Assembly (NCBI GenBank): GCA_026710565.1
Contig: JAPOQV010000337.1
Location: 1 to 30,067 of the forward strand
DNA: 30,067 bases
Source: Spirochaetaceae bacterium
Lineage (GTDB): Bacteria > Spirochaetota > Spirochaetia > SZUA-6 > Bin103
Direction: 5' to 3'
Positions 15,727 to 23,931 of this stretch are shown in pieces. Position numbers and translations under genes: made by a program. The notes below the pieces were generated by a model. It was not told the DNA's origin. It made no database searches and worked only from the letters and a program-made list of their open reading frames with translations. Positions within the stretch are counted from its first letter, which is position 1. Every line of letters begins with the position of its first letter.

Positions 15727-18125
15727 GCGGCGATCACGCCGTCGACGAACTCCCGTCCCGACTCGATCGGGGCGATGACGTTCTGATTGAACCGGAACAA
15801 GAGGTGCCGCTCCGCCTTCTCGTCGCTGTAGGCGAGCATCTGCCCCGCCGCGCCACGCGCATGGCGGTCGGCGCGCTGCAGCGCCGCCCGGCAGCGCTCC
15901 AGGCGGTCGCCCGCGGACGCCGCATCGCGATCCAGCCGGGCCAGGTAGGCTCGATCCAGCTCGATCCGGGCCTCCTCGCACGAGCGCAGCACGTCGAAGT
16001 AGGCGGCGAAGTTCTCCGTCTTGAAGATCACGTAGTCCAGCTCGTTGCGTGACCCCGGAAGCACCCGCGGCCGTGCGGCTCGCAGCAGGCCGGCCACGGC
16101 CCGATACTGGACGGCGCGACGCTGCCAGAGCAGGTCCGGGCGCAGCGCGCGGTCCTCTTCGTGGTGCGCGCCCACCGCGTTGCGGCGCCAGAACCAGAAG
16201 GTTCCGGACTGGTCCCAGGACGCGGCGATGTCGCGTTCCAGATCCTCCCTGCTGACTTCCAGAGGCTCGCGCGCGTAGTCGACGTCCGTGCGCAGCCGGC
16301 ACGGGGAGAACCCGTGGAACGACACGAAGATCTCGCTGCGGCCCCACCAGACCAGCGCGCGTTCGTGCTCCTCCAGCAGCAGGTACGCCGCGACGAGCTG
16401 ATCGGCGGCGTCGCGCCCGTAGAGGCGCTCGAGGTAGCCGCGGTAGAAGGACTCGCAGTCCAGGTCGGGAGTCCAGCAGCCGTCGGCGAGGAAGCGGGTC
16501 GTGCACTCCTGTCCCCGCTCCTTGCCGAGCTGGCCGATGATCCCGGTAGCCCCGAACCGTTCGGCGCCGGTGACGATCTGGTCGCGGTCGAACATGGTTG
16601 CGTGCATTTGCATGTGCAGTTCGCAGCCGTCGTCGACGATGCGCGGCACCACCACCAGGTCGCGGCCCGGCATGCCCTCGTAGCGCTCCATGAGGGGTCC
16701 GGCGTTGCCGCAGTTCTCCATGTTCGCGATCCACGCGTCCGGGGGCAGCACGGCGTCGAGCGCACGCATCAGGTAGCCGCGGAAGAGAACGCCCACACCG
16801 ATCTGCGCCTCCGGGTGGTGGCGCTTCAGGCGCCGGATCAGCTCCGCGGCCAGGTACATCTGCAGCGCGTCGCACTCCAGGTCGCGGGGCGTCCGGGGGA
16901 TCAGGTTGCCCGTGGCGTGGATCTCCTCCAGGGAAGGGATGTGCTCCAGAATCGCCGCCGACTCGCCGAGCAGTGCCCGCGTGCGCGGGTCGTCGAAGTC
17001 CGGGCTGTGCTCCGGCGCCCAGAAGCCGTAGGAATCGGCCTCGGGGTAGGTCTCGATGATCGCGCGCATGGCCAGCTCCCAGATGTCGAGCGCGGCCGGA
17101 TCGCCGGGCGCCACCGCCACGCCGCAGTAGCGCTGGAAGCTGTAGCTCTCGCTGGGCGCCAGGCCGTGATCGACCTTGGCGCTCTGCGGGGCCAGGTTGG
17201 GCGGGACGAAGGGGAGCTCGCCGGTGACCAGCCGCACCTGCACCTGCCGCCGGTGCGCGTGGCGGATGATCTCGCGCAGGAACGGGATGGCGACGCGGTA
17301 GGCGTCCTCCTCCGACTGAACGTCGCGGAACTCGGGCGCGCACAGCCGTTCATGGTCGTAGCAGTCGGCGCCGATGCGCAGGTCGGCGCGGGTGCCGGTG
17401 GTCGTGTGCACGCTGCGGCCCCAGGACCGCGAGTCGTTGCCGATCGCCAGGTGTCCGGACTCGAGCGTGGTGGTGAGCTCGCCCTGCACGCCTCGGTAGG
17501 AGAGCCGGATCCAGGCGGCCCCCATGCCCCACGCGAACTGCAGGACGTTCATCTTCAGCTTCGCGAGCTGGTCGATCAGGTGCCGGTACTCGTCGAGTCC
17601 CATGTACCAGGAGTAGCCGTGCCAGACGTGCACTCCCCGGTACTTCCTCGCGGGGTTGACCGCCAGGTCCAGGTCCGGCAGGTCGAGGGTGGGTTTGCAC
17701 TCGGGCACGACGTCGTTCGAGAGCTGGAACACGATGCCCAGCCGTTCCAGCAGCTCGTAGGCGGCGTACATGGTGCCCGCGGGGTCGATGCCGCCGGCGA
17801 CGATCGTTGCGCGGCCGTCGAGCGCGACCGTCTGCAGCAGGTAGCCGCCTTCGGCCTGCAGCACCGTGAAGTCGACCGCGCCCCGATCGGCCAGCCGCCT
17901 CACCATGGCGTTGGCGTCCGGGCCACCGACCAGGATCAGGCTGGCCGGGCCGTGCTCGGCGTCCAGGGGCAGATCGGCGTCCGTGATGATCGGCAGCCGT
18001 CCGCCGCTGAGCCGCGCCAAGTGCGCCTGCAACTCCTCGGCCACGAAGCTGTGGACCTCGTCGGCACCCGCGCCCACGACCACCGCCCCGCGCGGGACCC
18101 CGTTCTCGAACAATCGGCTTTCCAT
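15705..18125 (-). CDS. Predicted glycoside hydrolase, GH67/GH20-like N-domain (copy 1)
   Basis: 806 residues from the ATG at 18125. Residues 1-150 look like the accessory N-terminal domain of GH67, GH20 and GH89 enzymes (AEELQAHLARLSGGRLPI, then GTMYAAYELLERLG at 117-130). From about 160 a TIM barrel is suggested by RGVHVWHGYSW and LIDQLAKLKMNVLQF. Acidic residues kept in both copies and embedded in conserved strands are E303 (TGELPF), E372 (APEHSPDF), E470 (ANMENCGN) and E598 (WWGRSEIF); one or two may be catalytic. The C-terminal ~150 residues are helical. No signal peptide. It follows the GH88-like gene by 5 bp in one operon. I cannot place it in a characterised family, so activity on uronate-containing glycans is inference. 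Confidence 0.85.
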   Translation of the reverse strand: MESRLFENGVPRGAVVVGAGADEVHSFVAEELQAHLARLSGGRLPIITDADLPLDAEHGPASLILVGGPDANAMVRRLADRGAVDFTVLQAEGGYLLQTVALDGRATIVAGGIDPAGTMYAAYELLERLGIVFQLSNDVVPECKPTLDLPDLDLAVNPARKYRGVHVWHGYSWYMGLDEYRHLIDQLAKLKMNVLQFAWGMGAAWIRLSYRGVQGELTTTLESGHLAIGNDSRSWGRSVHTTTGTRADLRIGADCYDHERLCAPEFRDVQSEEDAYRVAIPFLREIIRHAHRRQVQVRLVTGELPFVPPNLAPQSAKVDHGLAPSESYSFQRYCGVAVAPGDPAALDIWELAMRAIIETYPEADSYGFWAPEHSPDFDDPRTRALLGESAAILEHIPSLEEIHATGNLIPRTPRDLECDALQMYLAAELIRRLKRHHPEAQIGVGVLFRGYLMRALDAVLPPDAWIANMENCGNAGPLMERYEGMPGRDLVVVPRIVDDGCELHMQMHATMFDRDQIVTGAERFGATGIIGQLGKERGQECTTRFLADGCWTPDLDCESFYRGYLERLYGRDAADQLVAAYLLLEEHERALVWWGRSEIFVSFHGFSPCRLRTDVDYAREPLEVSREDLERDIAASWDQSGTFWFWRRNAVGAHHEEDRALRPDLLWQRRAVQYRAVAGLLRAARPRVLPGSRNELDYVIFKTENFAAYFDVLRSCEEARIELDRAYLARLDRDAASAGDRLERCRAALQRADRHARGAAGQMLAYSDEKAERHLLFRFNQNVIAPIESGREFVDGVIAAHRSQIM

Positions 18126-18130
18126 GACGG

Positions 18131-19315
18131 TTAGAACCCCCGCAACTCGTCGAAGCGATCGGGCCACAGACCCATGAACACGGCATCGGCCAGGTAGGTG
18201 TTGCTGAACATCAGCACTCCCTGAAACATCGGCAGGTGGTCGGCGCCCCAGCTTCCGTGCAGGACGATGCCGCCCGGCGTGATGTAAAACTCCATCAGTT
18301 CACGGAGTGTGGCGTTGGCGACCTCGCGAAAGCGGTCTTCCAGCGACGGATCGGCCCGGCACACGCGCAGCATCGAATTGAGCGCCAGCACCGCCGAGCA
18401 CACGTCGCGCGGGACGTGCGGCACGGCGGGGTCGCTCATGTCGTAGAACGGGATCAGGTCGTCAGGCAGGTGGGCGATCCAGTAGTCGGCGCAGCGCAGG
18501 TACGTTTCCAGAAAACGGCGCGCTCCGGTGGCCTCGAACGCCTGCGCGTAGCCCATCAGCATCCACCCTTGGCCGCGCGACCAGGCGGTGTCGGCCGAGT
18601 ACGCCTGGTTGGAGTGGAACTCCAGCGGCTCGCCGGTGTGCTCGTCGAAACTCAGGCCGTGATGGGATGAGCCGTCCGCACGCTGGAATCCCAGGCGCAG
18701 GTAGGCGTCGCAGTGGCGGCGTGCCTGGTCGCTGAATCGCGGCTCGAATCGCCCGGCCCACCACAGGACCTCGAACCAGAAGCCCGACCAGTCGATGTGG
18801 GTGCAGCGTGCGGGCGTGTTCGCCGGAGCGTGCACGCTGTGGAACCGATGCTTGACGCCCTTGCCGGGAAAGACGGCTTCCGCCGGCGCTCCGGGGTGGC
18901 GGCCGAAGACCTCGTTCTGCGGATCGAAGAAACGGCTCATGGTGGCGGCGGCGCGCAACCCCTGCTGCTTGAGCTCCTCCGCGCCCGTGAGCTGGTAGCC
19001 CCAGACGGCACTCCGGTAGGCGGCGATGCCGCAGTGGCTGGAGAGGACGTCGGCCAGCGGGGAGAAGATCTGCGCGCCGCGCTGCGCGTACTGCCGGTAC
19101 CGCGGGTCATCGGTCGCGGCATACAACAGCCACAGCAGGCCGACGGCGCCGTAGCCGTCGAAGCTGAAGGTGTCGGCGAACACGCTGCCGTTGTTCTGAT
19201 TGAAGATCAGGTACTCGCCCGGCCCGGCGTCCGGCCACTCCCGGATGATGCTCTGCCCGCGTGACTGCAGGCGGCCCCAGGCCGTTTCAAGCAGCGCCCT
19301 GTCCACTAGTGCCAT
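18131..19315 (-). CDS. GH88/GH105-like unsaturated glucuronyl hydrolase homologue
   Basis: 394 residues of (alpha/alpha)6-barrel type. DTAWSRGQGWMLMGYA (242-257) is the GH88 signature. D175 (HIDWSGFW) lies 72 residues before R247, matching the spacing of D149 and R221 in the Bacillus unsaturated glucuronyl hydrolase. The other catalytic aspartate of that enzyme, in an HDxGF motif, seems replaced here by HCGIA (94-98). An extra ~20-residue loop (136-160 region) is also present. So either the chemistry differs or another acid has taken over. AGGAGG precedes the ATG. It is the first gene of a leftward pair with the ~800-residue hydrolase. No signal peptide, so it acts on imported oligosaccharide. 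Confidence 0.85.
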   Translation of the reverse strand: MALVDRALLETAWGRLQSRGQSIIREWPDAGPGEYLIFNQNNGSVFADTFSFDGYGAVGLLWLLYAATDDPRYRQYAQRGAQIFSPLADVLSSHCGIAAYRSAVWGYQLTGAEELKQQGLRAAATMSRFFDPQNEVFGRHPGAPAEAVFPGKGVKHRFHSVHAPANTPARCTHIDWSGFWFEVLWWAGRFEPRFSDQARRHCDAYLRLGFQRADGSSHHGLSFDEHTGEPLEFHSNQAYSADTAWSRGQGWMLMGYAQAFEATGARRFLETYLRCADYWIAHLPDDLIPFYDMSDPAVPHVPRDVCSAVLALNSMLRVCRADPSLEDRFREVANATLRELMEFYITPGGIVLHGSWGADHLPMFQGVLMFSNTYLADAVFMGLWPDRFDELRGF

Positions 19316-19404
19316 GGCGATCCTCCTGTGCGGCGCCGCGCTGCACCGCCGGCCGGCTCGAACGAAGGGCGATTATAGTGGAGGATGGGCGGGAGGCTTA
19401 CCGT

Positions 19405-22146
19405 GTGAGAGACCTGTCGCTCGGCGAATCCGGGGATCTGAGTGTCGTGCTGGCCAACGGCCGCCAGCTTGCGCGCGCCGGCGACGGCCGCTGGCTGGCC
19501 ATCACCGACGTCAAGCAGCGCGTGACCGGCAGGGCATCGGTGAGCCTGCGCGTCAGCGCCGGGGCAGTGCCTCTCGAAGACGAGCACTTCCGGGATCCGA
19601 TCGAATTGGCCGGCAACCTGACCGCAGGCCTGCTCGGCGACCCGTCCGGGCCGGCCGATCAGGGCAGCATCGTCGTCGACCCCGGCGATGTCCTGCACGC
19701 CGTCTGGCGCCGCACTGCCCGCGACGGCACGGGGAAGTTGTGGTACGCGCGTTGCCCGCTGGGCGACGGCGACCCGGCCGACGGGGCGAGCTGGCGCGGG
19801 CCGGGCGACCGCGCCTGCCCCAGCCGCGTGGATCAGGAGGGACGGGGTCCGGCGAGTCTCGGCGACATCGTCGTCACTCGGGACGGATCGATCTGCATCG
19901 CCTACAGCCAGGGGGACATGGACGCGCGCCGCGTGGTGCTGGCTCGTCCCGCCGCGGGCGGCTGGCATCGCACCGTCATGACCGATCATTGGGACTACGG
20001 CGACCCCGTGCTGGACGTGGACGAGGGCGGCACCCTTCACCTCGCCTACGGACCGGACCCTCGCGGCTACGCGGACAGGATCTGCTCGGTCGACTTCGGC
20101 GAGTTCGAGGAAGAGTTCCTGCGCGATCCACGCCGGGTCGCCGAGCGCTACGGCGTCTACTACACGCAGAGCCGTGACGGCGACGCCTGGACCAGGGCCG
20201 ACGGCCGAACCCCGGGGGCCGAGCTGATCGCGTACGCGAGCGACCACCCGACGATCGCCGCGTCGCGCGGCACGATCCTCATCGGCTACATGGCCCGCGG
20301 CAACTGGCCGGGCATGGTCGACCGGGTGTTCTACTCGTCATGGCGGAGCTCACCCGACGGCGCCGGTCGCTGGAAGATGCACGTCAATCTCAACCGGGAC
20401 GAGTCGCAGGAGGTGGCCTCGCCGGTCGCGTTCGTCGACCGCTACGGCCAGCCTCGACTGGCATGGGTGAACCGGGACCGCCATCACGTCTTCATGAGCC
20501 GGTGGATGGGCGGGGGCATGTCCGCGCCGCAGGGCATCCGCTGGGCCTGGGAGCTGGCGCCGGCGCTGAGCGTGGAGAAACGGATGCCGGCGGACGGCGG
20601 CGTCCTCGGCCTGCTCTACCAGACGGCGGGAGGGGAGATCCGCTGCGGCCGTCTGGAGGTCCCGGCGATCGACCCGCGGCGGCAAGGCAACGTGCTGTTC
20701 CTGGACCTGTGGGAACTCGCCGAACGGCGACACGTGGACCTGGTCGTGAACACCGCCAGGAAAGAGCCGCGAAACCCGGTGCTGCAGGGAGAGCCCGGCG
20801 CGTGGGACTCGCAGGCGATCTGCTACGGGACCGTCCTGCACGACGAGGGCCGCTACCGGATGTGGTACACGGCCCGCTCCGGCACGACGGACTGCGCCGT
20901 CTGCTGCTACGCGGAGAGCGCCGACGGCATTACCTGGGAGCGTCCCAACCTCGGCCTGTTCGAGTACCACGGCAGCACGGAAAACAACATCTGCGCCCTC
21001 GGCGAGATCCCGCCGCGGGAGCTGCCGATCCGCAGCGGCCGGCCGACGCCCAATCCCTCCGTCGTCAAGGACGAGCGCGAGCCGGACCCCGCCAGGCGCT
21101 ACAAGATGATGCTCAACTCCCAGTACGTGCACGACGTCAAGCTGTTCTGCCTGCTGCTGTACTCGCCCGACGGCATCCGCTGGACGCCCGCGGATCCGCA
21201 CCCGGAGGTCACCGGCCGCACCCCGTTCATGCGCGCCGAGCGGGGGACGGTCGAGCTGATGGAGGCCAACGCGTTCTTCTGCGACGAGCTGGAGCCCGAC
21301 GCCACTCGCCGCTGGAAGGTGTACGGGCAGGCGGCCGGCCGCACCGGTCCGGGCGGCGAGGTACGCGTCGGCGTGGTCGCGCACAGCCCGGACGGAGAGC
21401 ACTGGACCGTCGAATGGGACCGGCCGGTGCTCGACCCCCGCGGCGGCAGCTACGCGGGAGACCACCTGCTGAGCGTCTGGCCGTACCGGGAGTACTACCT
21501 GGGCGTCCCCGACGTCTGGCCGGAGAGCCGTTCCTGCGACGACGAGCTGACCGTCAGCCGCGACGGCTACCACTTCGTGCGCGTCGCCTGTGGCCAGAAG
21601 CTCATCGCACGCGGCGAGATGGGCGAGTGGGACGCGCAGTTCGTCTCCAACGCCAACACGCTGGTCACCGCCGGCGACGAGATCCTCATCTACTACGCCG
21701 GCACCAGGCAGCCCAACCTGATCGGGCATCCCGCCACCCATTACGTGATCGAGGACGCCACCCACGGACAGACCGGGCTGGCGCGCGTGCCGGTCGACGG
21801 CTGGACCTACCTGCGCGTGCGTCCGGACCGGTCGGCGGGCTCCGTGACCAGCAACCCGATCGACGCGGCTGCCCTCGCCGGGCTCGACCTGACCGTGAAG
21901 GCCGACCACCTGCGCCCGGGCCGCGACTACCTGCTGGCGGAGCTGATCCGGGAACCGGACGGCGCGGTGCTGCCGGGATTCTCCGCCGCGGACTGTACGC
22001 CGGTCGACACCGACGCCGCAGCCGCGGTCGTGCGTTGGCAGGGGAGGGGGACAGGCGAGGCCGCTGCGGGGGCGGCCGTCCGCATTCGCTTCCACCTCGT
22101 GGGCGACGGCGCCCGTTTTTACTGCTTCGGGTTCCAGCCGTCATGA
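19405..22146 (+). CDS. Two-propeller glycan hydrolase-like protein
   Basis: 913 residues from GTG 19405, chosen for GGGAGG at 19391-19396; the frame stays open upstream over the GH88-like gene. The N-terminal ~430 residues are repeated beta strands reminiscent of BNR/sialidase propellers (RDGSICIAYSQGD, DEGGTLHLAYGPD). From about 433 a second, GH32/GH43-like five-bladed propeller begins: LDLWELAERRHVDLV, NPVLQGEPGAWDS and YGTVLHDEGRYRMWYTA, then YAESADGITWERPNLGL. The last ~100 residues look like a beta-sandwich. Catalytic residues cannot be assigned with confidence. No signal peptide, so cytoplasmic. The LplC-type permease starts 10 bp later, so they are co-transcribed. Confidence 0.85.
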   Translation: MRDLSLGESGDLSVVLANGRQLARAGDGRWLAITDVKQRVTGRASVSLRVSAGAVPLEDEHFRDPIELAGNLTAGLLGDPSGPADQGSIVVDPGDVLHAVWRRTARDGTGKLWYARCPLGDGDPADGASWRGPGDRACPSRVDQEGRGPASLGDIVVTRDGSICIAYSQGDMDARRVVLARPAAGGWHRTVMTDHWDYGDPVLDVDEGGTLHLAYGPDPRGYADRICSVDFGEFEEEFLRDPRRVAERYGVYYTQSRDGDAWTRADGRTPGAELIAYASDHPTIAASRGTILIGYMARGNWPGMVDRVFYSSWRSSPDGAGRWKMHVNLNRDESQEVASPVAFVDRYGQPRLAWVNRDRHHVFMSRWMGGGMSAPQGIRWAWELAPALSVEKRMPADGGVLGLLYQTAGGEIRCGRLEVPAIDPRRQGNVLFLDLWELAERRHVDLVVNTARKEPRNPVLQGEPGAWDSQAICYGTVLHDEGRYRMWYTARSGTTDCAVCCYAESADGITWERPNLGLFEYHGSTENNICALGEIPPRELPIRSGRPTPNPSVVKDEREPDPARRYKMMLNSQYVHDVKLFCLLLYSPDGIRWTPADPHPEVTGRTPFMRAERGTVELMEANAFFCDELEPDATRRWKVYGQAAGRTGPGGEVRVGVVAHSPDGEHWTVEWDRPVLDPRGGSYAGDHLLSVWPYREYYLGVPDVWPESRSCDDELTVSRDGYHFVRVACGQKLIARGEMGEWDAQFVSNANTLVTAGDEILIYYAGTRQPNLIGHPATHYVIEDATHGQTGLARVPVDGWTYLRVRPDRSAGSVTSNPIDAAALAGLDLTVKADHLRPGRDYLLAELIREPDGAVLPGFSAADCTPVDTDAAAAVVRWQGRGTGEAAAGAAVRIRFHLVGDGARFYCFGFQPS

Positions 22147-22156
22147 GACGGGCGTC

Positions 22157-23068
22157 GTGATCCACATCGCGCTCGGAGCGCGGAGGCTCACGTTCAGTCC
22201 GGGCGCTGCCGCCAACTCGCTGATCCTGACCGGGGTCGCATTCGTGACGCTGTTCCCGTTCCTGTACATCCTGGCGGTCTCCCTGAGCGACCCGGCCGCC
22301 GTCACGCTGCGCGAGGTCGTGCTGTGGCCGGTGCGTCCGACCATGGAGACCTATGAGCGCGCCCTCGGTGACCCGCGCATCTGGACCGGTTTCAGGAATT
22401 CGATCCTGTACGCGAGCGTGAAGGTCACGCTGAGCGTGTCGCTGACCATGATGGCCGCCTACCCGCTGTCGCACCGCAAGTTCCGGTACCGCGGCTTCTT
22501 CATGCGCATGATCGTGTTCACGATGCTGTTTCAGGGCGGCTTGATCCCGCTGTACCTGGTGGTCCGCAATCTCGGGCTCATCGACACGATCTGGGCGATC
22601 GTGCTGCCCACGGCGATCTTCGCCTTCCACCTGATCCTGGCCAAGAGCTTCGTCCAGCAGCTCCCGTGGGAGCTCTGCGAGGCCGCACTGATCGACGGGG
22701 CGAACGAGATGAGCATCTTCGCGCGTGTGATCGTGCCGCTGTCCAAGCCGATCATCGCCACGCTCACGCTGTACTACGCCGTGGAGATATGGAACTCGTA
22801 CTTCTATCCACTCCTGTTCCTGATCGATGCGAAGAAGTTCCCGCTGCAGGTGTACCTGCGCGAGCTGGTCCTCGGCGCCGAGCTGGCCGAACTGCGGCTG
22901 GTCCAGGAGGGGGCCAGCCTGGACGCGCTCCTCCTCCGGCCGCTGCCGAGCCCGGAGGCGCTCAAGGCGGCGATCCTGGTGATCTCCACCGTGCCGATCC
23001 TGATCCTCTACCCCTTCCTGCAGCGCTACTTCGTCAAGGGGATCACCCTGGGCGGCGTCAAGGGCTGA
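22157..23068 (+). CDS. Sugar ABC permease, LplC/YtcP type
   Basis: 303-residue MalG-family permease starting with GTG. Six hydrophobic segments and the ATPase-docking loop EAALIDGANEMSIFARVIVP are clear. FMRMIVFTMLFQGGLIPLYL and the terminal QRYFVKGITLGGVKG identify the LplC/YtcP subgroup, the second permease of importers for oligosaccharides in Firmicutes and spirochaetes. Unusually it precedes, not follows, its likely partners: the binding protein and LplB-type permease lie 0.9 and 2.5 kb downstream, beyond a reverse-oriented vapBC module. It sits 10 bp after the two-propeller gene. Confidence 0.95.
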   Translation: MIHIALGARRLTFSPGAAANSLILTGVAFVTLFPFLYILAVSLSDPAAVTLREVVLWPVRPTMETYERALGDPRIWTGFRNSILYASVKVTLSVSLTMMAAYPLSHRKFRYRGFFMRMIVFTMLFQGGLIPLYLVVRNLGLIDTIWAIVLPTAIFAFHLILAKSFVQQLPWELCEAALIDGANEMSIFARVIVPLSKPIIATLTLYYAVEIWNSYFYPLLFLIDAKKFPLQVYLRELVLGAELAELRLVQEGASLDALLLRPLPSPEALKAAILVISTVPILILYPFLQRYFVKGITLGGVKG

Positions 23069-23093
23069 AGCGAGAATCCGAACACAGGTCGCG

Positions 23094-23480
23094 TCATGCC
23101 GCGTCGATATCGGTGCGGGAGAAGTCCTCGCCCTTGAACAGGAGCGGCTCCCCGAAAGTCTTGGCCAGAGCGTATGCGAAGCAGTCTCCGAAGTTCAGCG
23201 CTGCCGGATGGTTTCCCTTCCCGAAGCGTCGCCAGGCTCGACGAGCGGCGTCTGTCTGCTCGCGGGTGACCGGCATCAGTTCGATCTCCGCCCGTTCCAG
23301 AAGCGCATCGAGCTCGAGCCCCGCCGCCGATCCACCCCTGCCCTCGACCACCATGGCGGCTTCGAGCAGGGCGACCGTCGACATGCGGCGCGGCGAAGCC
23401 GACGCTATGGCGGTCTCGTAGCGTCCGGCGTCGGACTCGGCTAACAGGATTGCCAGGATCGCCGATGTGTCGATGATCAC
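23094..23480 (-). CDS. vapC: VapC-type PIN-domain toxin
   Basis: 128 residues with the full PIN acidic set: D4 (MIIDTSA), E40 (STVALLEAAM), D99 (NFGDCFAYALAK) and D119 (KGEDFSRTDI). These bind Mg/Mn for ribonuclease activity, in characterised VapC proteins against tRNA or rRNA loops. The ATG overlaps the vapB stop by 4 bp, the standard arrangement for tight stoichiometric coupling. It lies opposite to the importer genes on both sides and converges on the LplC-type permease with a 25-bp gap. Confidence 0.93.
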   Translation of the reverse strand: MIIDTSAILAILLAESDAGRYETAIASASPRRMSTVALLEAAMVVEGRGGSAAGLELDALLERAEIELMPVTREQTDAARRAWRRFGKGNHPAALNFGDCFAYALAKTFGEPLLFKGEDFSRTDIDAA

Positions 23481-23734
23481 CTCGGCAGGCCACGTTCGTC
23501 GTAGAGCAGATCGCCGTGATCCACCGCGGAGGGCCCGGGATCAAGCAGGCTGGCGCAGCGCTGCCCGATGGCATGCAGTTCGCGGGCCAGGGCGTCGGCG
23601 CCGCGGCGGCGCCGTTCGCGCTCCAGGCGATCCCTCAACGCAACGGTAATCGCCCCGGTCATGGTCTCGCCGGTCACACGGGCGAGCTCGCCTGCGAGCC
23701 GGCAGGTCTCCTCGTTCTTGATGTTGAGGCTCAT
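23477..23734 (-). CDS. vapB: VapB-type antitoxin
   Basis: 85 residues. MSLNIKNEETCRLAGELARV is the ribbon-helix-helix-type DNA-binding start of the VapB group that is often labelled PSK-operon transcription factor. The C-terminal tail (DHGDLLYDERGLPR) is the flexible part that neutralises VapC in this group. AGGAGG lies seven bases before the ATG. It should bind the VapC toxin and repress its own promoter, where an inverted repeat is present. Confidence 0.92.
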   Translation of the reverse strand: MSLNIKNEETCRLAGELARVTGETMTGAITVALRDRLERERRRRGADALARELHAIGQRCASLLDPGPSAVDHGDLLYDERGLPR

Positions 23735-23769
23735 CGCACGCCCTCCTGCGAGGTAGAAGATGTCGATCC

Positions 23770-23798
23770 AGTCTACCCGTCCATCGTGAGATGGACAA
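23770..23798 (-). promoter_or_regulatory. vapBC promoter with overlapping inverted repeat (operator)
   Basis: On the minus strand TTGTCC (23798-23793) is followed after 17 bp by TAGACT (23775-23770). The perfect inverted repeat GTCCATC-4-GATGGAC (23779-23796) covers the -35 hexamer and most of the spacer. A VapB-VapC complex bound there would block transcription, the usual autoregulation. It is about 40-60 bp before the vapB ATG. Confidence 0.5.
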
Positions 23799-23931
23799 GC
23801 TTGGTGGCTGGGCGCAGAGGCCGGTCAGGGCAGGGCCGCAGGTCAGGGCGCCCGCGGTTGACCGCCGCGGCGCGCCGACAGTAGCGTAGACCCTCAGCAT
23901 CGCTCGACTGAAGCAGGTCAAGGAGGCCCAC

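Noticed and set aside
16161..18134. A 657-residue open frame on the plus strand opposite the ~800-residue hydrolase
   Set aside because: Composition is Arg/Val/Gly-rich without any domain, and the minus-strand frame is a clear paralogue of another gene in the window. It is an artefact of high GC.
20350..22095. A 581-residue open frame on the minus strand opposite the two-propeller gene
   Set aside because: It has no recognisable motif and no ribosome site, while the plus frame shows propeller motifs and is coupled to the permease.
23858..23887. TTGACC followed by TAGCGT as a promoter for the LplA-type binding protein
   Set aside because: The -35 element is fair but the -10 match is poor at any acceptable spacing. 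A promoter must exist in this gap, but I cannot point to it.
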